A DNA stretch of 64,000 nucleotides, from assembly GCA_963715255.1 (NCBI GenBank), contig CAVQRN010000004.1, positions 1-64,000 on the forward strand. The letters run 5' to 3'. The notes below the pieces were generated by a model. That model was not told the DNA's origin, made no database searches, and saw only the letters and a list, made by a program, of their open reading frames with translations. Positions 17,705 through 27,298 of the stretch are shown here, one piece after another (within the stretch, counting starts at the first letter, position 1; the number at the start of each line of letters is the position of its first letter). The position numbers and the translations under genes are program-made. The stretch is from JAHEEL01 sp963715255. Its GTDB lineage: Bacteria; Actinomycetota; Acidimicrobiia; Spongiisociales; UBA5794.

Positions 17705-18794
17705 TCAACGGTGGGTGAATTGACCGGCCCGAATGATCACGCGTGGATCGAGCAGCGTCTCGAGGTGGTTCCCCGGGTCTTCACGGACGAAGACCGCGTC
17801 GGCGGGCATCCCCGGAATGAAGCCGTGATCCACACCGAGATAGTCGTATGCGGCGGTGCTGACTGCATGGAGAGCCGCCGGCTTCGAGAGGCCGAGACCG
17901 TGGAGACGGATCGCCTCATGGGCGACCTTGCCGTGGGGAATGGCGAGGTCGGTGCCGGTGAGTACGGTGACACCGAGACGTTCGGCCTCCGGGAGCAGTT
18001 CCCGCATGTTGTCGACGCCACTGGACAGGAGTCGCCCGCCCGAACTGTCAGCGCCGAGAAACTCGATGATCGCCTCAGCACCGAGAACGGTCGGCACCCA
18101 CGCCCCGCCGCGTGCGGCGATTCCCGCCAGGTCATCCGCTGACAGGAACAGTCCGTGTTCGATCGAGTCGACGCCCGCTGCGACCGCCGGTCCGATCCCC
18201 TCCGGGGCCATGGTGTGGATCGCCACTCGTCGTCCTGCGGCGTGAGCCACCTCGACCGCTTTGGTCAGCGCCGCCTCGCCGTAGTTCGCCTTGGGGCCGA
18301 TGCCCTTGCGCGGCCAGTCGCCGATGATCTTCACCCACGACGCACGGGTCCCGGCCGCTCTACGCACGGCATCGACGAGGCCTTCCTCGTCCACCTCATG
18401 GCCGTAGCCGGGGTAGTACCCGCCTGGTGGGGCGATGATCCGGCCCGCCATCTGGATCTCCGGCCGTTCGGTCGGCGGGGCATCGAGGATCTCGAGAGAG
18501 GCGTCGCTTGACGATCCCTTGTCGGCGATCAGGAGGACGCCGCCCTCGACCTGCATCCAGGCGTTGGTGACGCCGTTGGACCGGATCTCGTCGTCGGTGA
18601 TATGTGTCATCTCGCCAACCTGAGTCAGGCCAACGTGCGCGTGACAGTCTGCGAGGCCGGGCAATGCATAGAGGTGACCGGTCCGAATCTCCCGATCGAT
18701 CGGGGCCGTCGTCGGCATCCGAGAACCGGTCTCCTTCGATGACGAGTGGGATTGGCCCTTTGCCCGGCTCTCGGATGGTGACCAGCGTGCGCAT
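17705..18794 (-). CDS. Amidohydrolase, frameshifted near the N-terminus
   Basis: This is a metal-dependent amidohydrolase of the imidazolonepropionase-like type. The first frame gives MRTLVTIREPGKGPIPLVIE. After a break near 18715 the second frame continues RTGHLYALPGLADCHAHVG (metal-binding HxH), WVKIIGDW, RVAIHTMAPEG (metal His), SIEHGLFLS (metal His) and TDLAIPHG (metal Asp), so all ligands are present. The length from ATG to stop is 1090 bases, which is 3n+1 and points to a single inserted base in the CCCC run. The substrate is unknown. It stands between the vapB remnant pair and the CapA protein without obvious coupling. Confidence 0.8.
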
Positions 18795-18873
18795 CACCGG
18801 CAGCGTAGAGCCTCAGGCGATCGGGATCGGTCCTCCGGTGGGTCGACCGAATCCGAGGATCCTTCTCCGGACT

Positions 18874-20364
18874 CTACGGCTCCCCGGCGCTCCGACCGAC
18901 GATCACCGGGTCGAGGTGCCCGTCCCCGTCGACATCGGCGCATCCGATCGTTCCGGGTCCGGAGAGGTCGGATTCGAGCACGAAGCCGAATCCGCTCCAC
19001 ACGCCCACACCGGTGCTGATCACCGTGTCGTCGTCGAGTGCTGTGTAGGCGAAGGCGGCTCCGCCGTCGCACGCCGCGACGTAACCGACCGGGTGCGGGG
19101 GACGGCGTGACAGCCAGATCGGGGACCCGTCGGCTGCGATTACACCGAGGTGCGCGGACAAACCTGAGGCGTCGGTCGGCGGCGGCGGAGCGGGATCACC
19201 CGATTTGTCCCGCGGAGGATGACGGTAGGAGACGAGGACCTCGGGAGTCCCGTCTCCATCGAGATCGCTGGTGCCGGCGTTGACAACGGTGCCTTCGGAG
19301 AACGAAGGGAGGTCGATCGAGGTATCAACGAGGGCGACCGGGCGGTCGAGATTCCACAATCCGCCGGCGACGAGGGCGGCATCACCGTCCGGAGGACGCC
19401 ACCCGTTGAAGTGAACGCGGAGATCGTGGTGGTCGACGTCACCGACGCGGTGGGCGACGACCCCGCTCCGATCGACGAGCACTGCGAGGAGAATCCCGGA
19501 GTCGGTGCCGGGCCTCTGCTGATCGAAGAGGAAGTTGCCCAGAGACGTGCCGATCAGGGTCGGCCGCCCGACGCTATTCGGGTCGGTGACCGAGATCGGC
19601 TGCTCGACGTGCGGCCCGTGGCCCCACACGACGTCTGCGCCCATGGCGGCGAGTTCGTCGGCGATCGGACCGAGCAGCGGATCCGGGCGTGTCCGGTATT
19701 CGACACCTCCGTGGAGTCCGACGATGACGACGTCGGCGACGGAACGAGCCGCGACAATCGCCGATCGTGCACGGTCCGGATCCCAGGACGCGACACCGGG
19801 TCCCGACGCGGTCGCGGCCAGACCTTGCCGGGAGCCGTCGATTGCGAGGAAGGCGATCTTGACACCTCCCGTCTCGACAATCACCGGTGCCCACGCCCCG
19901 GTCAGGTTGATCCCACCACCAACCACTCGCATGCCCGCGTCGCCGATGGCGCCCACGGAGTCGACGACGGACAGCGGTCCGGCGTCGCCGGCATGGTTGT
20001 TGGCGATACCGGCGACGTCGAAGCCTGCGGCGGCGAGCAGAGTTGCGCGCTGCGGATTGGCTTCCAGTGCGTAGGGGTTGGGCGAGGTATGGGGGCGATC
20101 CGTGAGCGGCGATTCGACGTTCACGGCGGCGATATCGGCCTGCCGAATCTCACGGCGAACGTCGACGAACAGCCCGTCGGGATCGGCGGCCGCGACCGGT
20201 GCAACGTTCCGGCCGAGCATCGCATCACCCGCGAGAAGCACGGTGACCGCGGTCGGCCCGATCGGAGGCGGTGCAGCGGTATCGCCGGCCGGCGCGACGC
20301 CGCACGACCCGCAGAGGAGTGCTGCGACGAGCCAGAAGGTCAGCCGAGTTCGTCGGTCCACCAC
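18874..20364 (-). CDS. Exported CapA/PgsA-type protein with FG-GAP-like repeats
   Basis: The start GTG at 20364 lies inside the end of the DUF3160 gene. A hydrophobic signal (LTFWLVAALLCGSCG) suggests export and possibly lipidation at a Cys. The main domain is the CapA/PGA_cap metallophosphatase-like family, with the motifs GDAMLGR, NVESPLT, IANNHAGD, GLHGGVEYRT and GHGPHVEQP in order. The last 130 residues carry two calcium-loop repeats (DLDGDGTPEV and DVDGDGHLDPVIV) of FG-GAP/VCBS type. The CapA family acts in poly-gamma-glutamate capsule handling, but many members are uncharacterised. An upstream start at 20409 is possible. Coupling with a DUF3160 lipoprotein suggests joint surface work. 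The gene is intact. Confidence 0.8.
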   Translation of the reverse strand: MVDRRTRLTFWLVAALLCGSCGVAPAGDTAAPPPIGPTAVTVLLAGDAMLGRNVAPVAAADPDGLFVDVRREIRQADIAAVNVESPLTDRPHTSPNPYALEANPQRATLLAAAGFDVAGIANNHAGDAGPLSVVDSVGAIGDAGMRVVGGGINLTGAWAPVIVETGGVKIAFLAIDGSRQGLAATASGPGVASWDPDRARSAIVAARSVADVVIVGLHGGVEYRTRPDPLLGPIADELAAMGADVVWGHGPHVEQPISVTDPNSVGRPTLIGTSLGNFLFDQQRPGTDSGILLAVLVDRSGVVAHRVGDVDHHDLRVHFNGWRPPDGDAALVAGGLWNLDRPVALVDTSIDLPSFSEGTVVNAGTSDLDGDGTPEVLVSYRHPPRDKSGDPAPPPPTDASGLSAHLGVIAADGSPIWLSRRPPHPVGYVAACDGGAAFAYTALDDDTVISTGVGVWSGFGFVLESDLSGPGTIGCADVDGDGHLDPVIVGRSAGEP

Positions 20365-22560
20365 GATGGCCGTTCCGGGAGGTCTCCTGCGACGATGCGG
20401 TCGCGCCATTCCTCGTCGGTGAGACGCTCGGAACGGGGACCCCAGAACTGGTAGTACGAGTAGACCGCGCCGGTGGCGACCTGGAAGTGTCCTTCGTCGT
20501 CGGGAACGATGACGTGGATGGCTTCGAGCGGCCCGGTTCCGACCTCGAGCACCTCATCGGCGAACGGATCGAGGAAGATGTCGGCGATGATGGGCGTCGC
20601 CTCGATCTCCCCCCGGTTGAGGGCTTCGAGTAGCCAGCCGATCGCTCCGCCGATCTCGGAGAGCCACGTGTTGTCGTCGGCGGAGATCGGAAGGGCGGCG
20701 AGTTCGTCCTCTGCGAGTCGGGTGAAACGGTCGAGCATGTCGATGAGATAGTCGGCCGCCCACCGGGTCGTCTCGTCTTCATTCCACGGGTCGCCTTCGT
20801 CGGTGTCGTAGTCCCCGGCGAGCATGAGGCCTGCACCGGCGAGTCCATCGCGCATCATTCGGGCAAGAGCGGCGAGTCGGCCGAACGCGACCGGATCGGG
20901 TTCGACCCAGTGGCGTGGCGGCGGAGGAGGCTCCGGAGCGTCGCCTTCGGCGATTCCTTGTTTCGCGTAGAGGATCGTGTCGTGCTTCAGCTCCGCGTAC
21001 GACGCGAAGCCGGTGTTGTGCGACTTGGCCTCCCATGCCGTTGTGCGCATGAACGGTGGGTACGCGTCGGGATGCGGCATCACCCATTCAGGTTGGAGGG
21101 CGTAGAGCCACCCGCTGTAGACCGTCTCTCCCCACTGATCGATGGTCCTGCCTGTGGTGTCCTCGCGAAGCTCGACGACCTTCGGTTCATAGTTCGGATA
21201 CGCGGCGGGTTCACCCGCAGCGCTCTGCACGCCGTCGGCAAAGGTGCTGCCCATCACCGAGGCGAGGTCGAGCGGGTCGGGGCGGATCCGTCCGGCGACT
21301 CCTGGATCGGTGAGTTGGTCGTAGATCCAGGAGTCGAGGACGAACCGGGAGCCCATCGTGCGAAGCGACGCCCGTTGCGGATCGATTTGCACGTCGCGAG
21401 AAGCGAGGAGGGAGTTGCCGACGGACGCGACGGCTTCGTCGGCGGTGAGAGCGCTGAGATCACCGAGATCCACGCCGACGGCGGCTGCTGCTCCGGCCGC
21501 CTCGAATGGCGTGTAGTCGTCGGCCGTTCCGACGAGGAAGGCAGTCGGGTCGTAGATCGTTGCCCACGCAGCGGCCAGGTCCGGGTCAGCCGCGAGGAGA
21601 TGCGCAATCACCAGGCCGACACGAAGCGTCTCGACGTCGGTGACCGAGAAGCCGATATTGCCGAGCATCGACATCGCTTTGAAGTAGCGGGTCAGTCCAC
21701 TCGATCGCGTGTAGTGGCCGCGCGGCGTCATCAGGGAGTAGTCGACACACGAGGCGGTCGCCGGTGGTTCACACGACCCGCCCACGGTGGGCGAGACCGC
21801 TACCGCGGTGTGGGCTTCGACGAGGGCAACCTCGTCCTCGGCGCGCTCGCTGATCGGTCCGACATCGAGTTCGAGGACACCGGCGACCGCTTCGAGATGC
21901 TCCGTCGCCCGGACGGTAGCGTCCTCCATCGGGGTGCCTGCGAAGGTCGCGGCCCGGTCGCGGGCGGCCGACAGCAGACCTCCGACGAGCGACTCGAGCA
22001 CGGCGAGGAGTTGACGCTCCTCGGTGTCGCGGAGCACGAAGTCGAAAATCTGGTGCCACAGGTGGTAGCCGACATCGGTCGTGACGAATACCGGGCGTCC
22101 TGCCGCTCCGCCGTACGGACCCAGTTGCTCGTAGATCGTTGAGAACTGCGTGCTCCATGCCAGGGCCTCCGGAGATTCCGTCGCATACCTGTCGGTGTTG
22201 GGTTCGACGACAAAACCGTCCTCGACGAGTCCTTCACGGAGTCCCGCCGGAACGGCATCGACGAAGGCCACGCCGTTGAGCGACGAAGGCCACGCGGGCC
22301 CCGCATAGGTCCCGTCTGTGATCAGTGGAACGTCGGCGAGCGTGGCGTCGAAGCCGGAGTCCGGCCGCTCCACGATCTCGGTCGCCGCCGGTGGGGATGA
22401 GCTCGCCGTGCTCGTGGTGGCAGGAGCCGTCGACGTCGTCGTGACCGCGGCGGTCGGGGCGGGTCGCCATCGTTGCCGTGGCCGTCGTGTCGGGAGAACT
22501 CGAGACGCATCCGGCCGCGACCAGCATCGCGACGACGAGTGTCGAGACCAGTCTTCGCAT
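20340..22560 (-). CDS. DUF3160 lipoprotein, frameshifted in the linker
   Basis: The N-terminus (MRRLVSTLVVAMLVAAGCVS) is a clear lipoprotein signal with lipobox AAGC. A Thr/Ala/Pro-rich linker follows, within which the frame breaks near 22455-22470. The main frame then holds a large DUF3160 domain of about 650 residues (GYHLWHQIFDFVLRD, GLTRYFKAMSMLGNIGF, GSRFVLDSWIYDQL, SYAELKHDTILYAKQ). Start to stop is 2221 bases, 3n+1, so one inserted base is likely. The domain has no established activity. The protein should be anchored to the outer face of the membrane. The stop overlaps the CapA-like gene start region, so the pair is probably translationally coupled. Confidence 0.85.
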
Positions 22561-22650
22561 CGCTCACCTCCAGGAGCCCCCCGTGGACAAGCTGCTTTCC
22601 ATCCAGCGTCGTCCCGCCGTTGAACCCCAGATAGGGCACTTCAGCCTAAC

Positions 22651-24010
22651 TCAGCACGGCGCTCGCGACGCGATCGCCGTGCCGTACCAGGCGAGGCTGT
22701 CCTTCGGGATGCGTTCTCCGGTCTCGTGGTCGACCCAGACAAGGCCGAAGCGCTGGCTGTAACCCAGCGCCCACTCGAAGTTGTCGAGGATGGACCACAC
22801 GAAGTACCCCGTCACCGGAATGCCGAGGTCGATCGCATCCGCAACCGCTTCCATGTGGGCTCGGAGGTACTCGATCCTGTGCTCGTCGTGAACCGCCCCA
22901 TCCGAACCGGGGCCGTCCGAGTAGGAGGCCCCGTTCTCGGTGACCCGGATGTCCGTGGCGCCATAGTCGTCGTGGATGCGCTTCAGGAATGCCGTGAGCG
23001 CCGACGGAACGATCGGCCACCCCATCTCGGTGTAGCCGTCGGGTGGCTTCGGCCCGGGGGCGACACCCGTATCTTCCGTCTCGTCTGCTCCTGCGGAGAT
23101 CTCGAGGGCCGTGTAGTAGTTGACGCCGATGAAGTCGATCGGGGCAGCGATTTCGACGAGATCTCCCGGAAGCACGAACGGTGGTTGGTCCGTGTCGAAT
23201 CTCCCGCGTTCCCTATACGCGTCGACCATGTCCAAGGGGTAGCCCTTCCCGAAGATGGGATCGAAGAACCAGCGGTTCCTGAACCCGTCGAAGTGCCTCT
23301 GAGCGGCAATGTCCGCGGGATCGTTGGTCGCGGGCGTCGAAGGGCGGCAGTCGACGACGATGCCGACTTCGGCGTCAGGGATGTTGGCTCGGATCACAGG
23401 GACGGCCCTGCCGTGGGACAACAGGATGTGATGGGCAACGGTGAGCGCTTCCGTGAAGTCGGTGTGACCCGGAGGGAAGACGCCGTCGCTGTGGCCGACG
23501 AACGACGCCACCCACGGTTCGTTGTGCGTCTTCCACTGCTTCACACGATCACCAAGGGCTGCGCTCATCACATCTGCGTAACGAACGAACGCGTCGACGG
23601 TGGCCCGGTTCGCCCATCCGCCGTGGTCCTGGAGACCCTGGGGTAGATCCCAGTGGTAGAGGGTCACGTACGGCGTGATGCCGTGCTCGAGCAACTCATC
23701 GACGAGACGATCGTAGAAGGCGATCCCCCTTGGTTCGACGCGTCCGAGCCCGTCGGGGATGATCCGGGTCCACGCTGTGGTGAGGCTGTAGGCCGGTACC
23801 CCCGCGCCGGCCATCAACGCGACATCTTCCGGATAGCGGTGGTAGTGGTCACACGCGACGTCGCCCGTTGCCCCGTTGAGGATTCGGCCCGGTTCTCGGA
23901 CGAATCGGTCCCAGATCGACTCGCCCTTGCCATCCTCGTCCCAAGCCCCCTCGATCTGATAGGCAGATGCGGCCACACCGAATACGAAGTCAGCCCGGGA
24001 AGCGACTCAC
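22651..24010 (-). CDS. GH1 beta-glucosidase, frameshift at codon 7
   Basis: This family 1 glycoside hydrolase has the acid/base glutamate in KTHNEPW and the nucleophile glutamate in RVTENGASYSD. The N-terminal AASAYQIEGAWDEDGKG and the C-terminal GYFVWSILDNFEWALGYSQR shape the active site. The main frame has no good start. The true start is GTG 24010, which overlaps the aminotransferase stop (GTGA), giving MSRFPG and then the domain after a one-base excess in a GGG run near 24000. The length 1360 is 3n+1. It would cleave beta-glucosides in the cytoplasm, since no signal peptide is seen. The overlap links it to the aminotransferase upstream. Confidence 0.9.
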
Positions 24011-25244
24011 GTCGGACCTTCGGCTGCAAGCTGTCCGAGCGCCGCGAGAACCCGGTCGACCTCTCCTGCAGTGTTGTAGTGAGCGAAACCGATCCGGACG
24101 AGTCCGCCCTGGTCGGCGACGCCGATTCGGTTCATCACCTCGACCGCGTAGTAATCGCCGGACCAGACGAAGATCCCCTGGTCGCCCAGTGCCTCGGCAA
24201 CGGCATCGGGGTGCGTGCCGTCGACCGAGACCGCGAACGTCGGGGTACGACCGTCTGTGATCGTCCGTCCGTACAGCGACACGCCGCTCGTCCGTGCGAT
24301 TCCGTTGAGAAACTGGGCTGAGAGCGACTGTTCGTACGCTCCGATCCGCTCCATTGCGGAGCGGACGAGATCCCGCCGGGTCTCGCCGGCTCCCAGCGAA
24401 GCGACGTAGTCGACGGCGGCCGTCACCCCGGCGAGGCTCTCGAAGCTCTGGGTTCCCGTCTCCCACTTGCCGGGCGGTTCGTCCGGCGCCGGTCTGATCT
24501 TGTAGGCCTCGACGGCGTCGAGGACGTCACTGCGTCCATAGAGACAACCCGTGTGCGGGCCGAAGAACTTGTAGGCGGAGGCAACCAGGAAATCGGTGCC
24601 GAGGTGCAGCTACGTCAACGAGACCATGCGGGGAGTAGTGGACGGCGTCGACATAGGTGAGAGCGCCGACGGCATGTGCTGCTTCGATGACGGGTCGAAG
24701 ATCGGTGATCGTGCCCACCGCGTTCGAAGCGTGCGTCATCGCAACGAGGCGAGTCCGGTCGTCGATGAGTTCGCCGATGGTTTCGGTCTTGAGACGACAG
24801 CCGTCGTCGGGATCGAAATCGAGCCACCGCACTTCGGCGCCGGCGTCCCGAGCGGCGAGGACCCAGGGCCACACATTCGCGTCGTGGTCGAGTCGGGTGA
24901 CGACGACGTTGTCTCCTGATCCCCATGTGGCACCGAGGGCGCGACTCACCGAGAGCGTGAGGGATGTCATGTTCTGGCCAAACGCGATCTCGTCCGGTGT
25001 TGCACCGAAGAGGTCGGCGATGGCGCTGCGTGCAGACTCGGTCACGGCATCGGTCTCGCGGCGACGAAGCGAACGGTCCGCCGTGGTTGCTTCCCCCGGC
25101 ACGCATGAATCCGGCCATGGCGTCGATGACCGAGTCCGGGACCTGGGTCCCCCCTGGGCCATCCAGATAGGCGGCGGGCCGCCCATCAACCATCCGTCGA
25201 AGAGCAGGGAACTGCTCGCGCACACTTGAGACATCAAACGTCAT
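24007..25244 (-). CDS. Class-V aminotransferase/cysteine-desulfurase-like, two frameshifts
   Basis: This PLP enzyme is of the NifS/kynureninase fold. It opens MTFDVSSVREQFPALRR and YLDGPGGTQVPDSVIDAM. After a first break near 25085 it continues DEIAFGQNMTSLTLSVSRAL, THASNAVGTITDLRPVI and YVDAVHYSPHGLVDV. After a second break near 24606 it has FLVASAYKFFGPHTGCLYG (PLP lysine) and GKWETGTQSFESLAG. The length of 1238 is 3n+2, matching two one-base insertions (both in C runs). Relatives of this subgroup are annotated as cysteine desulfurase-like, and real substrates vary. The stop overlaps the GH1 start. It begins just downstream of an octamer array. Confidence 0.85.
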
Positions 25245-25273
25245 GGCACCCTCCACTTGGGAGCCCGACGGTA

Positions 25274-25313
25274 CTCAGCTACCTAGCTTCTCCGCTACTC
25301 CGTGATCCCGCTA
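25274..25313. repeat. Degenerate octamer array (5 units)
   Basis: Five head-to-tail 8-base units run CTCAGCTA, CCTAGCTT, CTCCGCTA, CTCCGTGA, TCCCGCTA. The first equals the 7222 repeat in reverse orientation and the third is identical to a unit at 58205. The last unit contributes the TAG stop of hspR on the minus strand. Confidence 0.7.
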
Positions 25314-25709
25314 CGCGTCGAACGGATCGTCGCGCCGGACATCCGGCAGATTCCTTCGCGTCACGATTCCCATCTTGATGACGGTGCGGCGCTCGGGATC
25401 GCCCGTGAATCGGGCGTCGGAATCCTCGAGCAGACGCCTGAGACGGCCGACCTGGTTGCGGAGGCGCGCGTTCTCGATCTCGAGACTCATGATTCGGCGC
25501 ACCCCTTCGAGGTTCACGCCGGCGTTCGTCAGTTCCTGGATGAGGAGGAGTTGTTCAATGTCGGCCTGCGAGTAGCGCCGCGTCCCTCCCGGTGTGCGGT
25601 ACGGCGCGATGAGACCGCGGCGCTCGTAGATGCGGAGCGTTTGCGGATGCATGCCGGAGAGTTCGGCGGCGACCGAGATGATGTAGACGGCTTCTTCCTG
25701 GTCACTCAT
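25311..25709 (-). CDS. hspR: HspR, MerR-type heat-shock repressor
   Basis: This 132-residue MerR-family regulator begins MSDQEEAVYIISVAAELSGM. The winged-helix segment MHPQTLRIYERRGLIAPYRT and RRYSQADIEQLLLIQEL are typical of HspR, followed by a coiled coil (EIENARLRNQVGRLRRLLE). HspR represses the dnaK operon, usually with DnaK as co-repressor. It is the last gene of dnaK-grpE-dnaJ-hspR, the standard actinobacterial order, and its ATG lies one base past the dnaJ stop. This gives a feedback loop in the same transcript. The gene is intact. Confidence 0.93.
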   Translation of the reverse strand: MSDQEEAVYIISVAAELSGMHPQTLRIYERRGLIAPYRTPGGTRRYSQADIEQLLLIQELTNAGVNLEGVRRIMSLEIENARLRNQVGRLRRLLEDSDARFTGDPERRTVIKMGIVTRRNLPDVRRDDPFDA

Positions 25710-25710
25710 G

Positions 25711-26625
25711 TCACACCCCCAGGTGTTCGCGCGGGTTCTCCGGCGCGTCGTCGCGGAATGTCTCGAGGAGTTCTCGCTGCGTATCCGAGAGGTCGGTTGG
25801 CACGGTCACCTCGATCGTGACGAGCAGATCGCCGCTGCCGTTCGAGGTCTCGACGCCTTTCCCCGACACCTTCATCGTCGTGCCGCCCTGTGTACCCGCC
25901 GGGACGCGGATCTTCGTGTCTCCGTCGAGAGTTGGGATCTGGATGACCGCGCCGAGAGCGGCCTCCGCGAACGTGACCGGTACTGCGATCGTGAGATCGC
26001 GCTTCCCGGAGCGTCCGAACACGGGATGCGAGGCGACATGCACCCGTACGAAGAGATCACCGGCGGGGCCGCCGTTGGCTCCCGGCTCTCCCTTTCCTTT
26101 CAAGCGAACCTTCGTCCCGTCGGCGATGCCTTGAGGCACTTTCACCTTGACGGTCCGTCCATCGATACCGACGGTCTTCGTCGGACCGGCGAGGGCTTCG
26201 TGGAAGCTGAGGGAAAGATCGGACTGGAGATTCCGTCCTGCCATCGGCCGCGGCTGTTGCCGTCTGGCGCCCTGGCCGAAGATGTCGCCGAGCCCACCGA
26301 GAAGGTCCTGGAAGCCACCCCCACCCATGCCGCCGCCGAAGACGTCCTCGACGCGCACGTATTGCTGACGACCGCCCTGATCACCGACGAAGTAGCCCAT
26401 CTCTCGAACGTGGTCGTACTCCTTGCGATCGTCCGCGTCGGAGAGCGTGTCGTACGCCTCATTGACTTCTTTGAAACGGGCCTCTGCCACCGCGTCGCCG
26501 GGGTTGTTGTCGGGGTGGAACTCTCGCGCGAGTTTGCGGAATGCCTTCTTGATCTCCTTGTCAGCGGCATTCTTGGAGACGCCGAGTGTGGCGTAGTAGT
26601 CCTTCTCCAACCATTCCTTACGCAT
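25711..26625 (-). CDS. dnaJ: DnaJ-family co-chaperone without zinc finger
   Basis: This 304-residue J protein has an N-terminal J domain with the HPD motif (REFHPDNNPGD), a glycine/phenylalanine-rich stretch (VFGGGMGGGGFQDLLGG) and two client-binding beta domains (DGRTVKVKVPQGIADGTKVR and GDLFVRVHVASHPVFGR). The CxxCxGxG zinc-finger repeats of classical DnaJ are absent, so it is a type II (CbpA-like) protein, as found for the operon copy in many actinomycetes. It stimulates DnaK ATPase and delivers clients. The start overlaps the grpE end by eight bases. Confidence 0.93.
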   Translation of the reverse strand: MRKEWLEKDYYATLGVSKNAADKEIKKAFRKLAREFHPDNNPGDAVAEARFKEVNEAYDTLSDADDRKEYDHVREMGYFVGDQGGRQQYVRVEDVFGGGMGGGGFQDLLGGLGDIFGQGARRQQPRPMAGRNLQSDLSLSFHEALAGPTKTVGIDGRTVKVKVPQGIADGTKVRLKGKGEPGANGGPAGDLFVRVHVASHPVFGRSGKRDLTIAVPVTFAEAALGAVIQIPTLDGDTKIRVPAGTQGGTTMKVSGKGVETSNGSGDLLVTIEVTVPTDLSDTQRELLETFRDDAPENPREHLGV

Positions 26626-27298
26626 GTTCCACCGTGACGAGCGACGGACGGATCACCCGCCCGCGCATGACGTACCCGCGGCGCAGTTCGGCACCGATGA
26701 ACAGGTCGCCGCTGCCCTCGCCCGGACCGGATACGGCCTCGTGTACCTTCGGATCGAATGCCTCTCCGACGGCCGGGATCGGCTCGAAACCTTCGCGGGC
26801 GAGTGTTTCCAGAAGCTGGCTCCGGGTCGACAGCACTCCTTCCCTGATCTTCTCTTCAGACGGGCTCTGCGGTTCGAATGCCGTCGCCGCGTCGAGAGCG
26901 TCGAGTGTCGGGAGAAGTCCCTCGATGACGCGTTGAGAGGCCCGTTCGACGTTCTCCGCCTGGTCGCGTTGAACGCGCCGGCGGAAGTTGTCGAAGTCGG
27001 CCGCGACGCGTTGAAGCATCTCGAGATGATCGCCGGCCTCCTGGCGGGCTTCGTTCAGCTCTCGAAGCAGCAGGTCCTGGGCTTCATCCGGATCGTCGGG
27101 CAGCTCAAGGCCGAGGTCGTGCGCCGTCGGTCCGACCTCGGGTTCGAGCGCAACGAGTTCTTGGACCTCGTCGAAAGCGTCGTTGCCCCCCTGCGTTGTC
27201 GCTTCGCTCCTCCGCGTCCCCCCGTCCTCCGGACGGGGGGACAGCTCAGGCTCGTCGCTGTTGGCTGGTGGCTGGAAGCTCTCCTCAGGACTCGTCAT
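26618..27298 (-). CDS. grpE: GrpE nucleotide-exchange factor
   Basis: GrpE releases ADP from DnaK. This 226-residue protein has an acidic, disordered N-terminus (MTSPEESFQPPANSDEPE), a long helix (LQRVAADFDNFRRRVQRDQ) and the C-terminal beta domain (FDPKVHEAVSGPGEGSGD). The ATG at 27298 lies inside the last codons of dnaK (14-base overlap), which argues for coupled translation and rules out the longer upstream frame. It is second in the dnaK operon. The gene is intact. Confidence 0.93.
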   Translation of the reverse strand: MTSPEESFQPPANSDEPELSPRPEDGGTRRSEATTQGGNDAFDEVQELVALEPEVGPTAHDLGLELPDDPDEAQDLLLRELNEARQEAGDHLEMLQRVAADFDNFRRRVQRDQAENVERASQRVIEGLLPTLDALDAATAFEPQSPSEEKIREGVLSTRSQLLETLAREGFEPIPAVGEAFDPKVHEAVSGPGEGSGDLFIGAELRRGYVMRGRVIRPSLVTVEHA

